Shown: positions 1-11,300 of the stretch, piece by piece
How the letters are laid out: every line of letters begins with the position of its first letter
Position numbering within the stretch: the first letter of the stretch is position 1
From: Arbacia lixula
Taxonomy: Eukaryota > Echinodermata > Echinoidea > Arbacioida > Arbaciidae
Direction of reading: 5' to 3'
DNA length: 64,000 bases
NCBI GenBank assembly: GCA_963669155.1
Contig: OZ022587.1
Span: forward strand, 4,632,609-4,696,608
Made by a program: the position numbers and the translations under genes
Notes under the pieces: generated by a model
Database searches by the model: none
The model's input: the letters and a program-made list of their open reading frames with translations, nothing else
What the model was told of the DNA's origin: nothing

Positions 1-403
1 TATTTATTTGCGCTATACACAAAAAGTATCACAGCGCTTACAATCAGATATAAAATATAAATATATACATTAAATTGCATCAACCATTGGAGTTCTCAAC
101 TATGCCAGATGAGGCCTGGTGGCCTCTTGCTTGCTGCTTTGTTCACCAACAATTTAAGGGATAAGCCCGGTCAGCACATTATTCACAGAAGCTCTAGTAT
201 AGCACTTGAGGCCACCAGGCCCCAGATGGGTTAGCCAAGTCAAACCAAATAGTGATAGCAAAAATCATCAAAACAAATACACATCAAATAAATGAAAATA
301 TAAAACTAGATATTTGGAAAAAGATATGACTTGAGTTGTCGTTTGAAAGATGATATGGTCGGTGTTATTCGGATGGAAGAGGGGAGTGTATTCCAAACTC
401 TAG

Positions 404-2335
404 CTATACTCCAGCTATACTAAAACGTTTTTCTGCTATGGAGAGGTTTGTTCTCGGAATAACAAGTTTGGTGGTATCATTTAGGGAACGTAGATTACGA
501 GCAGGTGTGTAATGAGCAATTGTGTTTACAAGATATGAAGGACCAGTACTGTTAATCAATTCATAAATGTACAGACAAAGTTTGAACTTGACACGTTGAG
601 AAAAAGGGAGCCAATGGAGTTCCCTAATCAAAGGAGACGTATGTATATTGCGACCAACTGAAAACACTAAACGTGCGGCACGATTCTGGACACTCTGAAG
701 TTTTTTCTTATCTTTAACACAAAGAACTGAAAAGAGACTGTTACAATAGTCAAGTCGAGAAAGTACAAGTGCCCTAACTGCATGATGGCAAGTTTTTTCA
801 TTGATAAATCTTCTAATGCGCCACAGATTCTTAAGATGGAAATTACAGGTACGTACAGTATTACTGACGTGAGATGAGAGTGTAAAGCACGAGTCAATAC
901 ATATGCCAAGATTCTTAACTTTAGAGGATAGTGCAATTTCATTATCACATACATTGAGTTTTACGTTGGATAGATTTTCATTGAATTGGTTTTTCCGACA
1001 TAGTATAGTGAATTCAGTTTTAGAAACATTTACTTTGAGGAAATTTGAAGTCATCCACGTGTTTATCTCAGCAATACATAACGAAATTCTTTCTAACACT
1101 TCTTGCATACTTGATGGTGAACGAGGATCAAACGCATCATATAGTTGAATATCATCGGCATAGATAAGATAGAAAAGATTGTGCTTACGAATTATAGTTG
1201 ACACAGGAGTGATATAAACATTGAAGAGTATAGGACCCATAACAGACCCTTGGGGGACACCGTATTCGCAAGTCCAAGGAGCTGAAACTTGCTCTGATAT
1301 TTTAACACGAGATGTCCAGCCAGTGAGATATGAGTGCAACCATTGTAGAGCAACATTTGACACCTTAAAATTTGATTCAAGTCGTTTTACCAAGATCTTG
1401 TGGTCAACCGTGTCAAAGGCTGCACTCAGATCCAGAAGCACAAGAAAAACCGCCTTTCGTTGGTCAAAATAAGATAATGTGTCATTTTGAAGCTTTAGAA
1501 GAGCAGTTTCAGTACTAAAATTCATTCGATAGGCTGATTTCCTAGGATCATATAAGTTGTTAGTGGTGAGGTATTCAACCAATTGAGACGCTGCAGCTTT
1601 CTCAATAACTTTAGCTACAAAACTTAAATTACTGACAGGTCTATAATTTTTCAGATCTTGATAATCTAGTGTAGTTTTCTTAAGCACAGGTGTGATTAAG
1701 GCCTGGTGACATGCTACTGGAAAAACTCCTGATTGTAAAGAGGAATTGACCACCTTGGTGAGAGCCGAGATATGATACAAAACATATTTCTTTAAATGCC
1801 ATGTTGGTTCAACGTCCAACGAGCAAGAAGCATTAGACATTTTAGTGATGATAATCTTTAAATTTTCTTCAGAGATAACATCAAAGGCAGAGAAAGAGCA
1901 TGTATTGTCACTCTGAGGACATTGATCAAGTTCCTGATTATTGGTACTGTCTAGGCTCTCACGAATCCTAACAATCTTCTCAACAAAGAGTTCTCTAAAT
2001 CTTGATACCAAGGACACAGGAGAACAATTCTTACTTGGAAGTAGTTTCTTGTCCCTGTTAAGAAGACTATCGAGAGTGGAGAAGATAGTTTTAGCATCAG
2101 CATCAGTGAGTCTATCATCTAAAAATGACTCTTTAGCATGTATTATTGCATCATTGACAAGTTTATTTGCTGCAACATATAGTGCACGGTTATCATTTGT
2201 ACGAAGTTTCTTCCATCTTCTTTCAGCTTGCCGCCTAGACCTACGTGCAGAGAGAACATCTGCATTTATCCAAGGATTGCGGATACGAACAGACTTCACA
2301 CACGATTTTTTAGGTGCATACTTGTCAAGACATTC
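404..2335 (-). pseudogene. reverse transcriptase domain of the CR1-like element
   Basis: In the same frame as the endonuclease and only a stop codon away, this stretch carries the RT fingers and palm of a non-LTR element: NYRPVSNLSF, LLDLSAAFDTVDH, the GVPQGSVMGPILF box and the catalytic YADD. The C-terminal part includes SRLDYCNSLF and the ELHWLPFSQRVKFK segment typical of the CR1/L2 tail. The frame stops at 404-406 inside a perfect-looking 11-bp tandem duplication (400-410 and 411-421, two mismatches); beyond it another frame continues the expected tail, so the duplication caused the break. No methionine start is needed because the protein is a continuation of the upstream frame. Confidence 0.88.
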
Positions 2336-3646
2336 CTAAACTGCCGTAGTATTATCCTGCAAGAGAGCATTCACGTCACCGCTGTCCACAAGTGTTTTAA
2401 GATTGTTAGAAAGCATCAAAGAAAAACTATCAGGATTAATATCTTTGAACTTTCGGACTGTGTGCCGAGACCTCTCAGCTGCAGGAATTTCTACTGGACT
2501 ATAACAAAAATGTACACAATGATGATCAGATAGAAAATTCTCATGTATAGTGACGTCATGTATCTGACGATCAATCAAAGTGTTATTGGAGTTATCTTCT
2601 AGTACAGAGCAACCAGGATTTATGAGTTTCCTGGACATTACAGGATCTAAAGTGTGGCCAAATTTGTGTGTTGCGCCATTAACATGCTGGATCATACTAC
2701 CAGTTTCAATGATTGACAAGAATTGTTTGACATCGGACCTGGATGGATCGTCGATGTATACATTGAAATCACCAGCCATGATAACATGACCAGGTAAAAG
2801 AGAAATCTCATTTACCAGGGTTTCAAATTCAACTAGAAAATCACTAAGACGTAGACCGTTTGATGCCGAAGGTGGAGGTCTATAGATCACAAATATATGA
2901 ATGTTACCAGTTTTGTGTCTATAAACCACACGGGCAAGTTCAAAGCTCTTGAACTTATTTTGAATGTCAATAGGGGCATGAGAATTGACAGTCAAGTTCA
3001 AAAGAGATTTATATAAAATAGCAATTCCCCCATGGTGGTCAGTAAGTCTAGGTATACTGAACATGGCGTACCCAGGGGGTGTACATTCATTAATGACTAC
3101 TGGATCATCAACATGGAGCCATGTTTCAGTGATCATCATTATATCTAAGTCATATTCTAATATATAATCGCGGAGGAGAAAAGTTTTGTTTCTTATTGAA
3201 TGAGCATTCCACAGACAAAGTTTAATATTTGGTGAGTTACATGGGTCAAATAGCTTGATTGGTACAAGATTATTCTTAACGACACCACGATGAATAGACG
3301 GTCTATTAGGTCGAGTCATGGAGACAAGCACTGGGATCTGACGTTGCTTTCTTTGACCGCCACGTTTACCCCGATGCCTATGTTTCCTAGGTTTTCTTTG
3401 TACACATGGTTTACGAGATATACCGAGTAGGCTAATTTTATCAAGTACTTCATGCTTAAGTATACAATGAAAATGTTTGTGAGAGAGGTAGTAAACTCTT
3501 AACAAGGAGTCTCTGGCATAGGATAAACGATGTATACATGTTTTGTTCTCATCAACCTGTGAATTGTGATGAGAGTTATTCTTAGTAGTTGGTGGTCTCA
3601 ATGGGCCAGGATTTGACTGTACATCACCTGACGTGAGGAGACTCAA
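2336..3646 (-). pseudogene. APE-type endonuclease domain of the CR1-like element
   Basis: This 436-residue stretch holds the usual order of apurinic/apyrimidinic-type endonuclease motifs of non-LTR elements: WNAHSIRNK near residue 145, TETWL with the catalytic glutamate, GGIAILYK, YRPP, GDFN, a TH..GHTLD box, and the C-terminal LSDHHCV. Such enzymes nick target DNA to prime reverse transcription. A basic KH/R-rich segment lies between the 2A motif and the endonuclease. The domain itself looks whole, but it is bounded by the TAA upstream and a TAG downstream, so this copy cannot make the full polyprotein without readthrough. Confidence 0.85.
3602..3628 (-). other. 2A-like ribosome-skipping motif
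   Basis: The residues GDVQSNPGP match the 2A consensus D-(V/I)-E-x-N-P-G-P at all positions except Q for E. Skipping would occur between the final G and P. The motif lies directly before the endonuclease domain, where 2A sequences occur in some CR1/L2-type elements. Activity in this copy is doubtful because of the upstream in-frame TAA, and the Q substitution may weaken it. Confidence 0.75.
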
Positions 3647-3844
3647 TTAAAAAGTAGCAGTTGTATTGGCATAATAAGTAAGGCGGGACCCAAGAAATTT
3701 GGTTGGTTTGGTGTGTAATATGCCATTAGCATACTGCTGCAAGTTTATACAGGGGTAGTATAGCACATGAAGGTGAACCTGGGCTTCACATACCTTCACA
3801 ACAGTACACAAAAGAAGACAGAGGATTAGCTTGGGTAACCCCAT
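3647..3844 (-). pseudogene. signal-peptide leader upstream of the 2A motif
   Basis: From an ATG at 3844 the frame begins MGLPKLILCLLLCTVVKVCE, a textbook signal peptide (short basic n-region, leucine-rich core, small residues before a likely cut). About 45 residues later comes the stretch YYANTTATF, which resembles the segment before the 2A core in sea urchin STR-type CR1 elements. The frame then meets TAA (3647-3649) and continues without shift into GDVQSNPGP. In known elements of this kind the leader plus 2A can direct the upstream product to the secretory route while ribosome skipping releases the downstream protein. In this copy the stop would end translation before the 2A core. Confidence 0.7.
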
Positions 3845-4202
3845 TGTCCAAAGAAGGATCAATTTGCAACAGAAAAGTGTCAGACACAATAGAGCTGAGG
3901 ACTACACTAGAGAACAAATTCAATTGCAAGAGAAAGTAGTATGGAGGATATGGATAAGATACAGTTTACCTCAAAATTCTTTCCGCTGTTAGCATGGTTA
4001 GTGTATCCTTTCCAAGAAATAGTATTTACTGAAATCAGCCTACCACCTTCCACAACACACACACAATCCACTAGTAAACAACTGAAGACAGATAACTCCA
4101 AATAGACACAACAAAATTCACAAAACCAAGAGAGCTCAGAGGGGCGACCTGTCAGGCGCACACCATCTTACAGCTTTCTTCTTCTTCTTCTTCTTATATT
4201 TC

Positions 4203-4870
4203 TCCATCCAAGCCACTTTTTCTTCGCTTAAAGACTTTGAATATTTTTGACCTCACCAAGTTTAAGATAGCACAGCTAATGTATCGTAATGAAAATAACT
4301 TACTTCCTGTTAATATTGCAAATTTCTTTTCGTATAATACCCAATTTCATAATCATAATACACGTTCTAGTTCAAAATTGCATTACCATCAGGTTAAAAC
4401 AACTAAAATACTTCAATTATGTAGACATCAAGGTCCTATAATTTGGAATTCTCTCAGTTCAAATATAACTTCTTCCAGTACTATAAGTTCTTTTAAAGCT
4501 AAACTGAAAAATACCTTTTTATCTAAATATTCTACGTAACCGAACGTAAATTGTCCAAACGATTTAATATCATTGTACATGTATGTATTATAGGGTGTAC
4601 GTGTGGGTGTGCTGTTGTATGATTGTGTGTATGTTTGCTGTTATTTATAGGTTGTTTGTTGTCTTTTATATGTAATCAATTAGGAAAATTACATAATTGT
4701 AACGATTGTGCATTTATTTATATTTTATATGTAAGGGAGCTGCACCCTCAAACCTGTAAAGTTTTTTGCAGCTTCCATTTTCATTTTCTCTTAACTTATA
4801 TGTACAGTGAATGTTTATACATGTATTTTATGATTATGAAATAAAACCCATTTTGAATTGAAAAAAAAAA
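4203..4870 (+). mobile_element. 5'-truncated LINE: RT C-terminal tail, 3' UTR and poly(A)
   Basis: The frame from about 4203 to 4539 reads KPLFLRLKTLNIFDLTKFKI and then a GPIIWNSL box about 80 residues on. This is the conserved C-terminal tail found after the RT in CR1/L2-type elements. A 320-base 3' UTR follows, with AATAAA near 4839 and ten A residues at 4861-4870. Truncation at the 5' side is normal for LINE insertions. It abuts the 5' side of the minus-strand element, so one probably landed beside or in the other. Confidence 0.75.
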
Positions 4871-6458
4871 TGAATTATAAAATGTATCATAGCTCAGAAA
4901 AGACAGGCGAGTTGTATAGTAAGACGGATAGATAAACCTGCAGATATTCATGTGCCTGGAGGAGAGAATGAAAAAGGGGAACGGACAAAAAACAGATTAT
5001 TGAAGTTCGTACGCATGTGTTCATAGAACCATGAATGCCGCCATTATCACATAGTCGGGGTAGTGTACTACGCTGTACACAGGGACATCTCATTACCATT
5101 CATAATACAACACATTCCTACAGCGCATGCATATCTGATTAACTGGCGGCGTAACATTATTTTCCGGTTACATTTTTCGGACGAAATACAGGTACGTTGG
5201 TACATTTAAATAATTATGATTGTATTATAAGTGAATACATTGAATATACCGCGAATCAATCATATCTCTATTCATGTTGTATGGGTATTGCTTTTATTTT
5301 GCTAACATGACAAGATTTTAAGAAGTCGATCACCGCAGTTGTTTTTCATACTGGCACCGCATGTAAGGGGGGTGTAGAGACTGGTTTCTCATCCCCGGTT
5401 ACACTTCCATGGATCAATCCATGAATGATGTATGTTGTGGGCTCATTCAACATCGGCCCCCCTCACAAATAATCATATTTATATGTCAACGGAAATCTTG
5501 GAACCCATCAAAGAACAGTTTATGCTTTGTAAACATCATGACAATCAAAGTAGAAAGATAGATGCAATACAAAAAATATAATACGAATTTCAAAAGAAAC
5601 AATGATATTCCGGTGGGGGGGGGGGGGGGGGGGGTACTGGCCGGTACAATTCAACCTAGGCTGTATGTGCTTCTAGACACTAGGTAACCAAATTTTGAAG
5701 TACTTAATACGCATCACTTGGAATGTAGGAGACATTTGGGTCTCTCTTCTGTTACCTCGTTTTGTTGTATCATGTATTTGTTAGATTCAGAATACAATCA
5801 TCACTTTGGTTGGATTTTATAGTGAAAAGGTTTTCTAGGGTGATTTCACTTTTGACAATTATAGGCATATATCTGATAGTAGTATACAGAGCGTGCTCCA
5901 ACCTGTAAATAAATGAACAACCACTAGTGGACTAGAAATAGTTTGACGGTTAAGTTCGTCGAGTATAGGAAGAGCTGTTTTAGGTGTTAGGGGAACTTTT
6001 CGAGAGTGTCGGGTTGTTTTTCTTTTATAGTACCAATGTGGGTGTGGAAGTAGGGACCTGTTTTTAATAATCACTCATCAATTTGCCTATCTCTGAGATT
6101 CATTCATCTATTCAATATATTTTGTTGTCATGATATCTATTTAACTGTATTATCTTGTATGTAATATTGATTATTACATCGTATTCAAGCCAACTATTTG
6201 TTTAAATATTTTAGTTGCAATAAATGAATCGATCTGTCTAGCTACCTACCAATCAGCAGATTGCAAGGTTGAAATACTCGTGCTAAGATTTTTTTTCTGA
6301 CTTTCCAACCAGTGTGATAGCCAATAACCAACTGTCCATTCCAATCATCAATTCCTTACTAGATAGATAATGCAAAAAATACCATAAATATTTTTTGATG
6401 GGAGAGACGAGAATAAACCTATCACTCCCTCTAGAACAATAATATTATCGGCCTGCAC
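4871..6458. other. intergenic stretch with a 20-base poly-G run
   Basis: No coding feature is supported. A run of 20 G occupies 5615-5634. Around 5830-5930 the sequence resembles the intron sequence at 30046-30110, and 6355-6458 resembles 33070-33165, so the right half belongs to an old copy of the segment that recurs in the receptor gene. Confidence 0.5.
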
Positions 6459-6912
6459 TTCAATATCCCCTGTCTTACCTAATTTACATTGATTACCAGT
6501 TCAGTCTCGCGTTAAGTTCAAGATATTATTATTAACCTATGGATGTTTTCATGGATTAGCTATTGCTTGAATAAGTAACTTACTCTATACAACCAACACG
6601 AAATGTTTTGTCATGTTAAAAGAATTTCGTTGGTGTTCCTCCTATACTTACACGGTTATGGTGAACGTTCATTTGCCCATGCTGCTCCAGTTTTATGGAA
6701 TAGCCTCCCTGACACTCTAACATCATAGATAGGCTTAAGTCTGCCCTTAAAACACTGTTATTCGAAATGTCAAAGTGATATAATGAACTCAGTAATCTAA
6801 TTTCTCTTTTCTTTTTTCTTAAAGCGCATAGAGACATTGTTATGTATATGTGTTACGCGCTATATAAAAATGGTTTATTATTATCATTATTATTATTATT
6901 ATTATTATCATT
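6459..6912 (+). mobile_element. 5'-truncated LINE tail ending in (ATT)n
   Basis: The frame around 6655-6720 reads GERSFAHAAPVLWNSLPDTL, the typical last conserved box of CR1/L2-type RT tails. The 3' end carries CGCGCTATATAAA and then a (TTA)n tract at 6873-6912, a common 3' tail of such elements. Limits come from the paralogous segment at 33 kb, which lacks this insert: homology stops at 6458 and resumes just before the LTR element. Confidence 0.7.
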
Positions 6913-6923
6913 ACACATGAAGT

Positions 6924-7857
6924 TGTTACGATCAGTTCACGCCAGAAAGGATCACACAAAATGATACCAATATTTAGTTCAGGTGTTCTTTATTATATGG
7001 GGTATTTTCCCCTTTTAAAAAACCAAGACAAGCGTTCACTTGCAGTACATCAATACATCAATATAGGTTACTTTACAATGTATAGATACAGGTTAGCTTA
7101 CAGTGCTGGAGGATACTGAAGTCCAATGGATCCACGGCTCTCGCTGATGGTCCAGTTGATAATCCGATCCAGTATTCCCAAATTATGATCGCAATGTTGA
7201 TCCCAATGTTGTACGCTGAAGAGCAGGTATTCCAGATAGTCAAGTCCAAATAGATGATCCAAGATGGTCAAATGTTAATCCACAGAGCTTTCACGCTTTC
7301 ACAGGCAGGATCTCATAAGCGCTATTTAACAGGCAGGTATTTATCCACGGAGAGAAAGTCCTCGTATAAATCCACAGATAGGTATTGAGCCAGGGTCACA
7401 ACAATATCTTAGATGCAGGTTACTCTTATCACAGGTGACTGGAGCAAGATGATATGAAAACTGAGCTCCTATCTCGAACAACTCATATATATACTACAAT
7501 CTATACATTCTAGAAGGTTCCATTAACTCTATACTTCCAGAAATTTCTCAATATATCCAGTAAGCTCTATATTGTACATATACTGTACCTATGCTTGTAA
7601 ACATGACAAACAATATTGACCTGACCTAGATTACACTGATGAGTCATCACTAGCCCATCTGAGCTCCTTTATTATGCTAATGAGTCTCAGCTAGCTGCAA
7701 CATTCTTTCATGTAAATAACATTCTAGACTCTTCTGGGCAGTACACATTGCTAAATGTTTATTTCACCAGTGAGGAATGTCACAAGCACCCAGAGTGCAG
7801 CTAATTCAAGAGCTACATGTATGGCTATATATGTATAACTTATACACATTTGTAACA
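6924..7857 (-). repeat. 3' LTR of the gypsy element
   Basis: This is the downstream LTR on the minus strand. It has the same length and, as far as read, the same sequence as the 5' LTR. It is preceded by a polypurine tract and followed by the AAGT target duplication. Confidence 0.95.
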
Positions 7858-7866
7858 CTTTCCCCC
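7858..7866 (-). promoter_or_regulatory. polypurine tract
   Basis: GGGGGAAAG lies directly against the 3' LTR on the minus strand, where the primer for plus-strand DNA synthesis is expected. Only nine purines are contiguous. Confidence 0.7.
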
Positions 7867-8340
7867 ATGGAAAAAAGAAAATTTTGCCGTAGCAAATTTT
7901 TCTTTTACATTTTCAAACATTTAAAGTTACCTAAATAAACATGTTCACCTTCTCTGCATTATGAACAATCATACTTTTATGTTTGAACACTTACAATATC
8001 ATATTTCCATGTCTCATTTATGACAACTCATAATTTAACCTTGACAACTTGTCTTGAGTATTTTGTCACTTTGAATTTCTTATTCAACCATTTTGATGAC
8101 ATGCATTATCCAAACAATATTTTCTTCAATAACAAACAAACAGTTTCAATACCATAATCAACCGGCAAGGCACTTACTTGCACTGAATGTTTCCACATGA
8201 AAATAACTTCAAAATCTTTTTGCCAAAGTCTTTTGGATATATGGCAATTTTCATTTGTCATCATACTGATTCAATAACATATTTACACGTTATCACATAC
8301 CTTGTGACAAAACTTATTACTTCTTTGTTGTGTTTTTTTT
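7867..8340 (-). other. 3' noncoding part of the gypsy element
   Basis: This stretch lies between the gag-pol stop and the polypurine tract. No further coding frame of note is seen, so an envelope gene is absent. Confidence 0.7.
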
Positions 8341-11300
8341 TCACACTCTGGACAATGCATCAGCTATGACATTGTTTTTGCCTGATACATGCATAATTTT
8401 GAGTGCATAGGGCTGGATCAGCAGACTCCACATGAATATTCTACTGTTCTTGGTTTTGAACCGATCCAGGAAGACAAGGGGATTGTGATCTGTGTACAGT
8501 ATTATCTCCCCTTTACTGTTTGTCAAATACACTTCAAACTGCTGAAGGGCAAGGATCATACTGAGTGCCTCCTTCTCAATGGTTGAGTACTTTTTCTGGT
8601 ACTTGTTCAGCTTCTTCGAGAAATAGCTCACAGGCTTTTCTATGCCATCATCATCATCTTGGAGCAAAACTGCCCCTACCCCAACATCACTGGCATCAAT
8701 AGCCACTTTGAAGGGCTTGGAGAAATTGGGTGCAGCCAAAACCGGCTCATTTGCCATGATAGATTTCAACTTCACAAAAGCATTTTGGCACTCGTCTGAC
8801 CAGATGAACTTGACTTTGCCTTTCAGCAAGTTTGTGAGTGGGCTCACTACAGTACTGAAATTCGGCACGAATTTTCTGTAGAACCCAGCCATACCCAGAA
8901 ATCTGAGCAACTCTTTCTTTGTTTGGGGGATGGGGAAGCTGAGTATAGCTTCAACCTTGGCTTCTCTTGGCAGTACTTGCCCTTGACCGACTATGTGACC
9001 GAGATAGGTGACCTTTGCCTTTGCAAATTCACTCTTTGCGAGATTGATCACAAGATTGGCTTTGTGGAGCCTGTCAAACAGTAGTCTGAGGTGTTGGATG
9101 TGATCACTCCATGTGTCCGAGAACACAAGAATGTCATCAATGTACACCACACAGTGGTCAAGTCCGGCTATCACCTGATTGGTCAACCTTTGAAAGGTCG
9201 CTGGCGAATTCTTCATCCCAAAAGGCATGACCTTACACTGAAACAGACCATCTGGGGTCGCAAAGGCAGATATTTCTTTTGCACGGTCGGTCATTGGCAC
9301 TTGCCAGTAGCCCTTAAGCAAGTCTATCTTACTGACGAAGGCAGAGTTACCAACCCTATCAATACAGTCCTCCAATCTGGGAATTGGGAATGAATCTGTC
9401 TTACTCACTGCATTTACCTTCCGGTAATCAATACAGAATCTCTGTGAACCATCTGGTTTTGGTACCATGACGATAGGGGAACTCCAACTACTCTGACTTG
9501 GCTCTATTATGTCATTTTCCAACATGAATTGAACCTCCTCCCTAACCTTGGCCAATTTATTGGGGTTTAACCGATATGGGTGCTGTTTGATTGGTCTAGC
9601 ATCTCCAACATCAACATCATGCACAGTCAGTGGGGTGCAACCTACTTTGTCTTTGCAAACGTCCCCAAATTCATGCAACAAATCAGTTACATCTTTTCTC
9701 TGATCTTCAGGGAGGTAACTCAACACTTCCTGTGTTTTCCCTAACACCTCCGTGTTAGACAGCCTGACACTTGGTGGCTCACTCATGTTTACATCAGATT
9801 CACACATGTCCACATCTGATTCCACCACATCAACCTCCTCATCATTTACCATGTGTATCACCCCAACTGGCTGGCTAGCCTCTCGCTCAAAGTATTCTTT
9901 GAGCATGTTCACATGACACACCCTTTGATCTTTTCTCCTGTCAGGAGTACCAATCACATAATTGACATCATTCAATTTCTTTTTGACACAGTACGGTCCA
10001 CTGAACTTGGCCTTTAATGGCTCACCCTGCAATGGTAGCAACACAAGTACTTTGTCACCAGGCTTGAAAGTACGCACTTTAGCATGTTTGTCTGCTTTCT
10101 TCTTCATGCTCTCTTGGGACGTTTTCAGATGTCCCCTAGCTACCTCACATGCCTTAAACAACCTTTCACGGAACTTTGACACATAGTCAAGGAGGTTTAC
10201 ATCATCATCCTGGGACATGAACCTCTCCTTTATGAGCTTAAGAGGTCCCCTAACCTCGTGACCGTACACCAACTCAAACGGACTAAATCCCGTTGACTCA
10301 TTCGGGGAGTCCCTAGTAGCAAACAACAAACATGGGATGCCCTTATCCCAGTCCTCAGGGTGCTCCTCACAATATGCCCTAATCATGGTCTTCAGGGTCT
10401 GATGGTAGCGTTCTAATGCACCTTGAGATTGGGGATGGTAAGCTGACGACTTCAGCTGTTTGATACCCAACTGATACATCACCTCTTGAAATATGTTTGA
10501 CATGAAATTGGATCCCTGGTCAGACTGAATTTCCTTGGGCAGACCATACCTAGTGAAAAACTGTACTAGGGCCTCTACTACAGTCTTGGTTGTAATATTT
10601 CTGAGTGGAATTGCCTCTGGGAAACGGGTAGACATATCCATGATTGTCAAGAGGAACCTATGACCTGACCTAGTTCTAGGCAAAGGGCCAACACAGTCAA
10701 CTAGAACCCGAGTGAACGGTTCATCAAACGCGGGTATCGGAATCAATGGTGCCGGCTTGATCGACGGCTGTGGTTTACCAACCACCTGACATGTGTGACA
10801 AGTTTTACAAAACTCAGCCACATCACGACTCAACTTCGGCCAATAGAAATGCCTCATGATTCGATCTTTTGTCTTTCTGACACCTAAATGGCCGCCAACA
10901 GGTAACTCGTGGGCAATTCTCAAAATCTCATTGCGATAACAGGGAGGGACAACAATTTGATGGACAACAGTCCAATCCTCATCAGCTGGCCTAAGGGGAG
11001 GTCTCCACTTCCTCATCAAAATGTCATCTTTGACATAATAGCACTCAGGGACATTAACAGCCTCAGCCTCAGAACACGCAGTCTGAGACAAGCCCTTCAA
11101 TTCCATGTCTGCCTGTTGTGCTTGAACCAAGGAAGACTTACTAAACAGCTCACCACTGCTAGCCTCGGAGCCTAAAACAGCACCCCCTTCATTCAAATCC
11201 TTGAAAAAGGTTTCAGCCAACCAAACCCCAGTATTCTCCTCCACGTCAACACAATCCGCATCATTGTGTGCATCCCTACGAGCCTGAGACCTAGTAACAA

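Larger units (their letters stand above)
1..4195 (-). mobile_element. CR1/L2-like non-LTR retrotransposon, nearly full length but broken
   Basis: Read on the minus strand the element runs from a pyrimidine-rich junction near 4195 to at least the window edge. In order it has a 5' untranslated part, a signal-peptide/2A leader, an apurinic-type endonuclease and a reverse transcriptase, then about 400 bases of 3' UTR. There is no separate ORF1. Leader, endonuclease and RT all lie in one frame, so the parent probably made one polyprotein. Three breaks are seen: a TAA at 3647-3649 inside the 2A region, a TAG at 2336-2338 between endonuclease and RT, and an 11-bp tandem duplication at 400-421 that frameshifts the RT tail. 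CR1-like assignment rests on the endonuclease and RT motifs and the 2A leader; the clade was not tested by a tree. Confidence 0.85.

Noticed and set aside
4237..4539. A small independent gene on the plus strand
   Set aside because: The WNSL box, truncated start and poly(A) end identify it as a LINE tail.
7867..8340. A possible envelope gene in the gypsy element
   Set aside because: The space between the pol stop and the polypurine tract is under 500 bases and holds no long frame, so the element is a retrotransposon without env.
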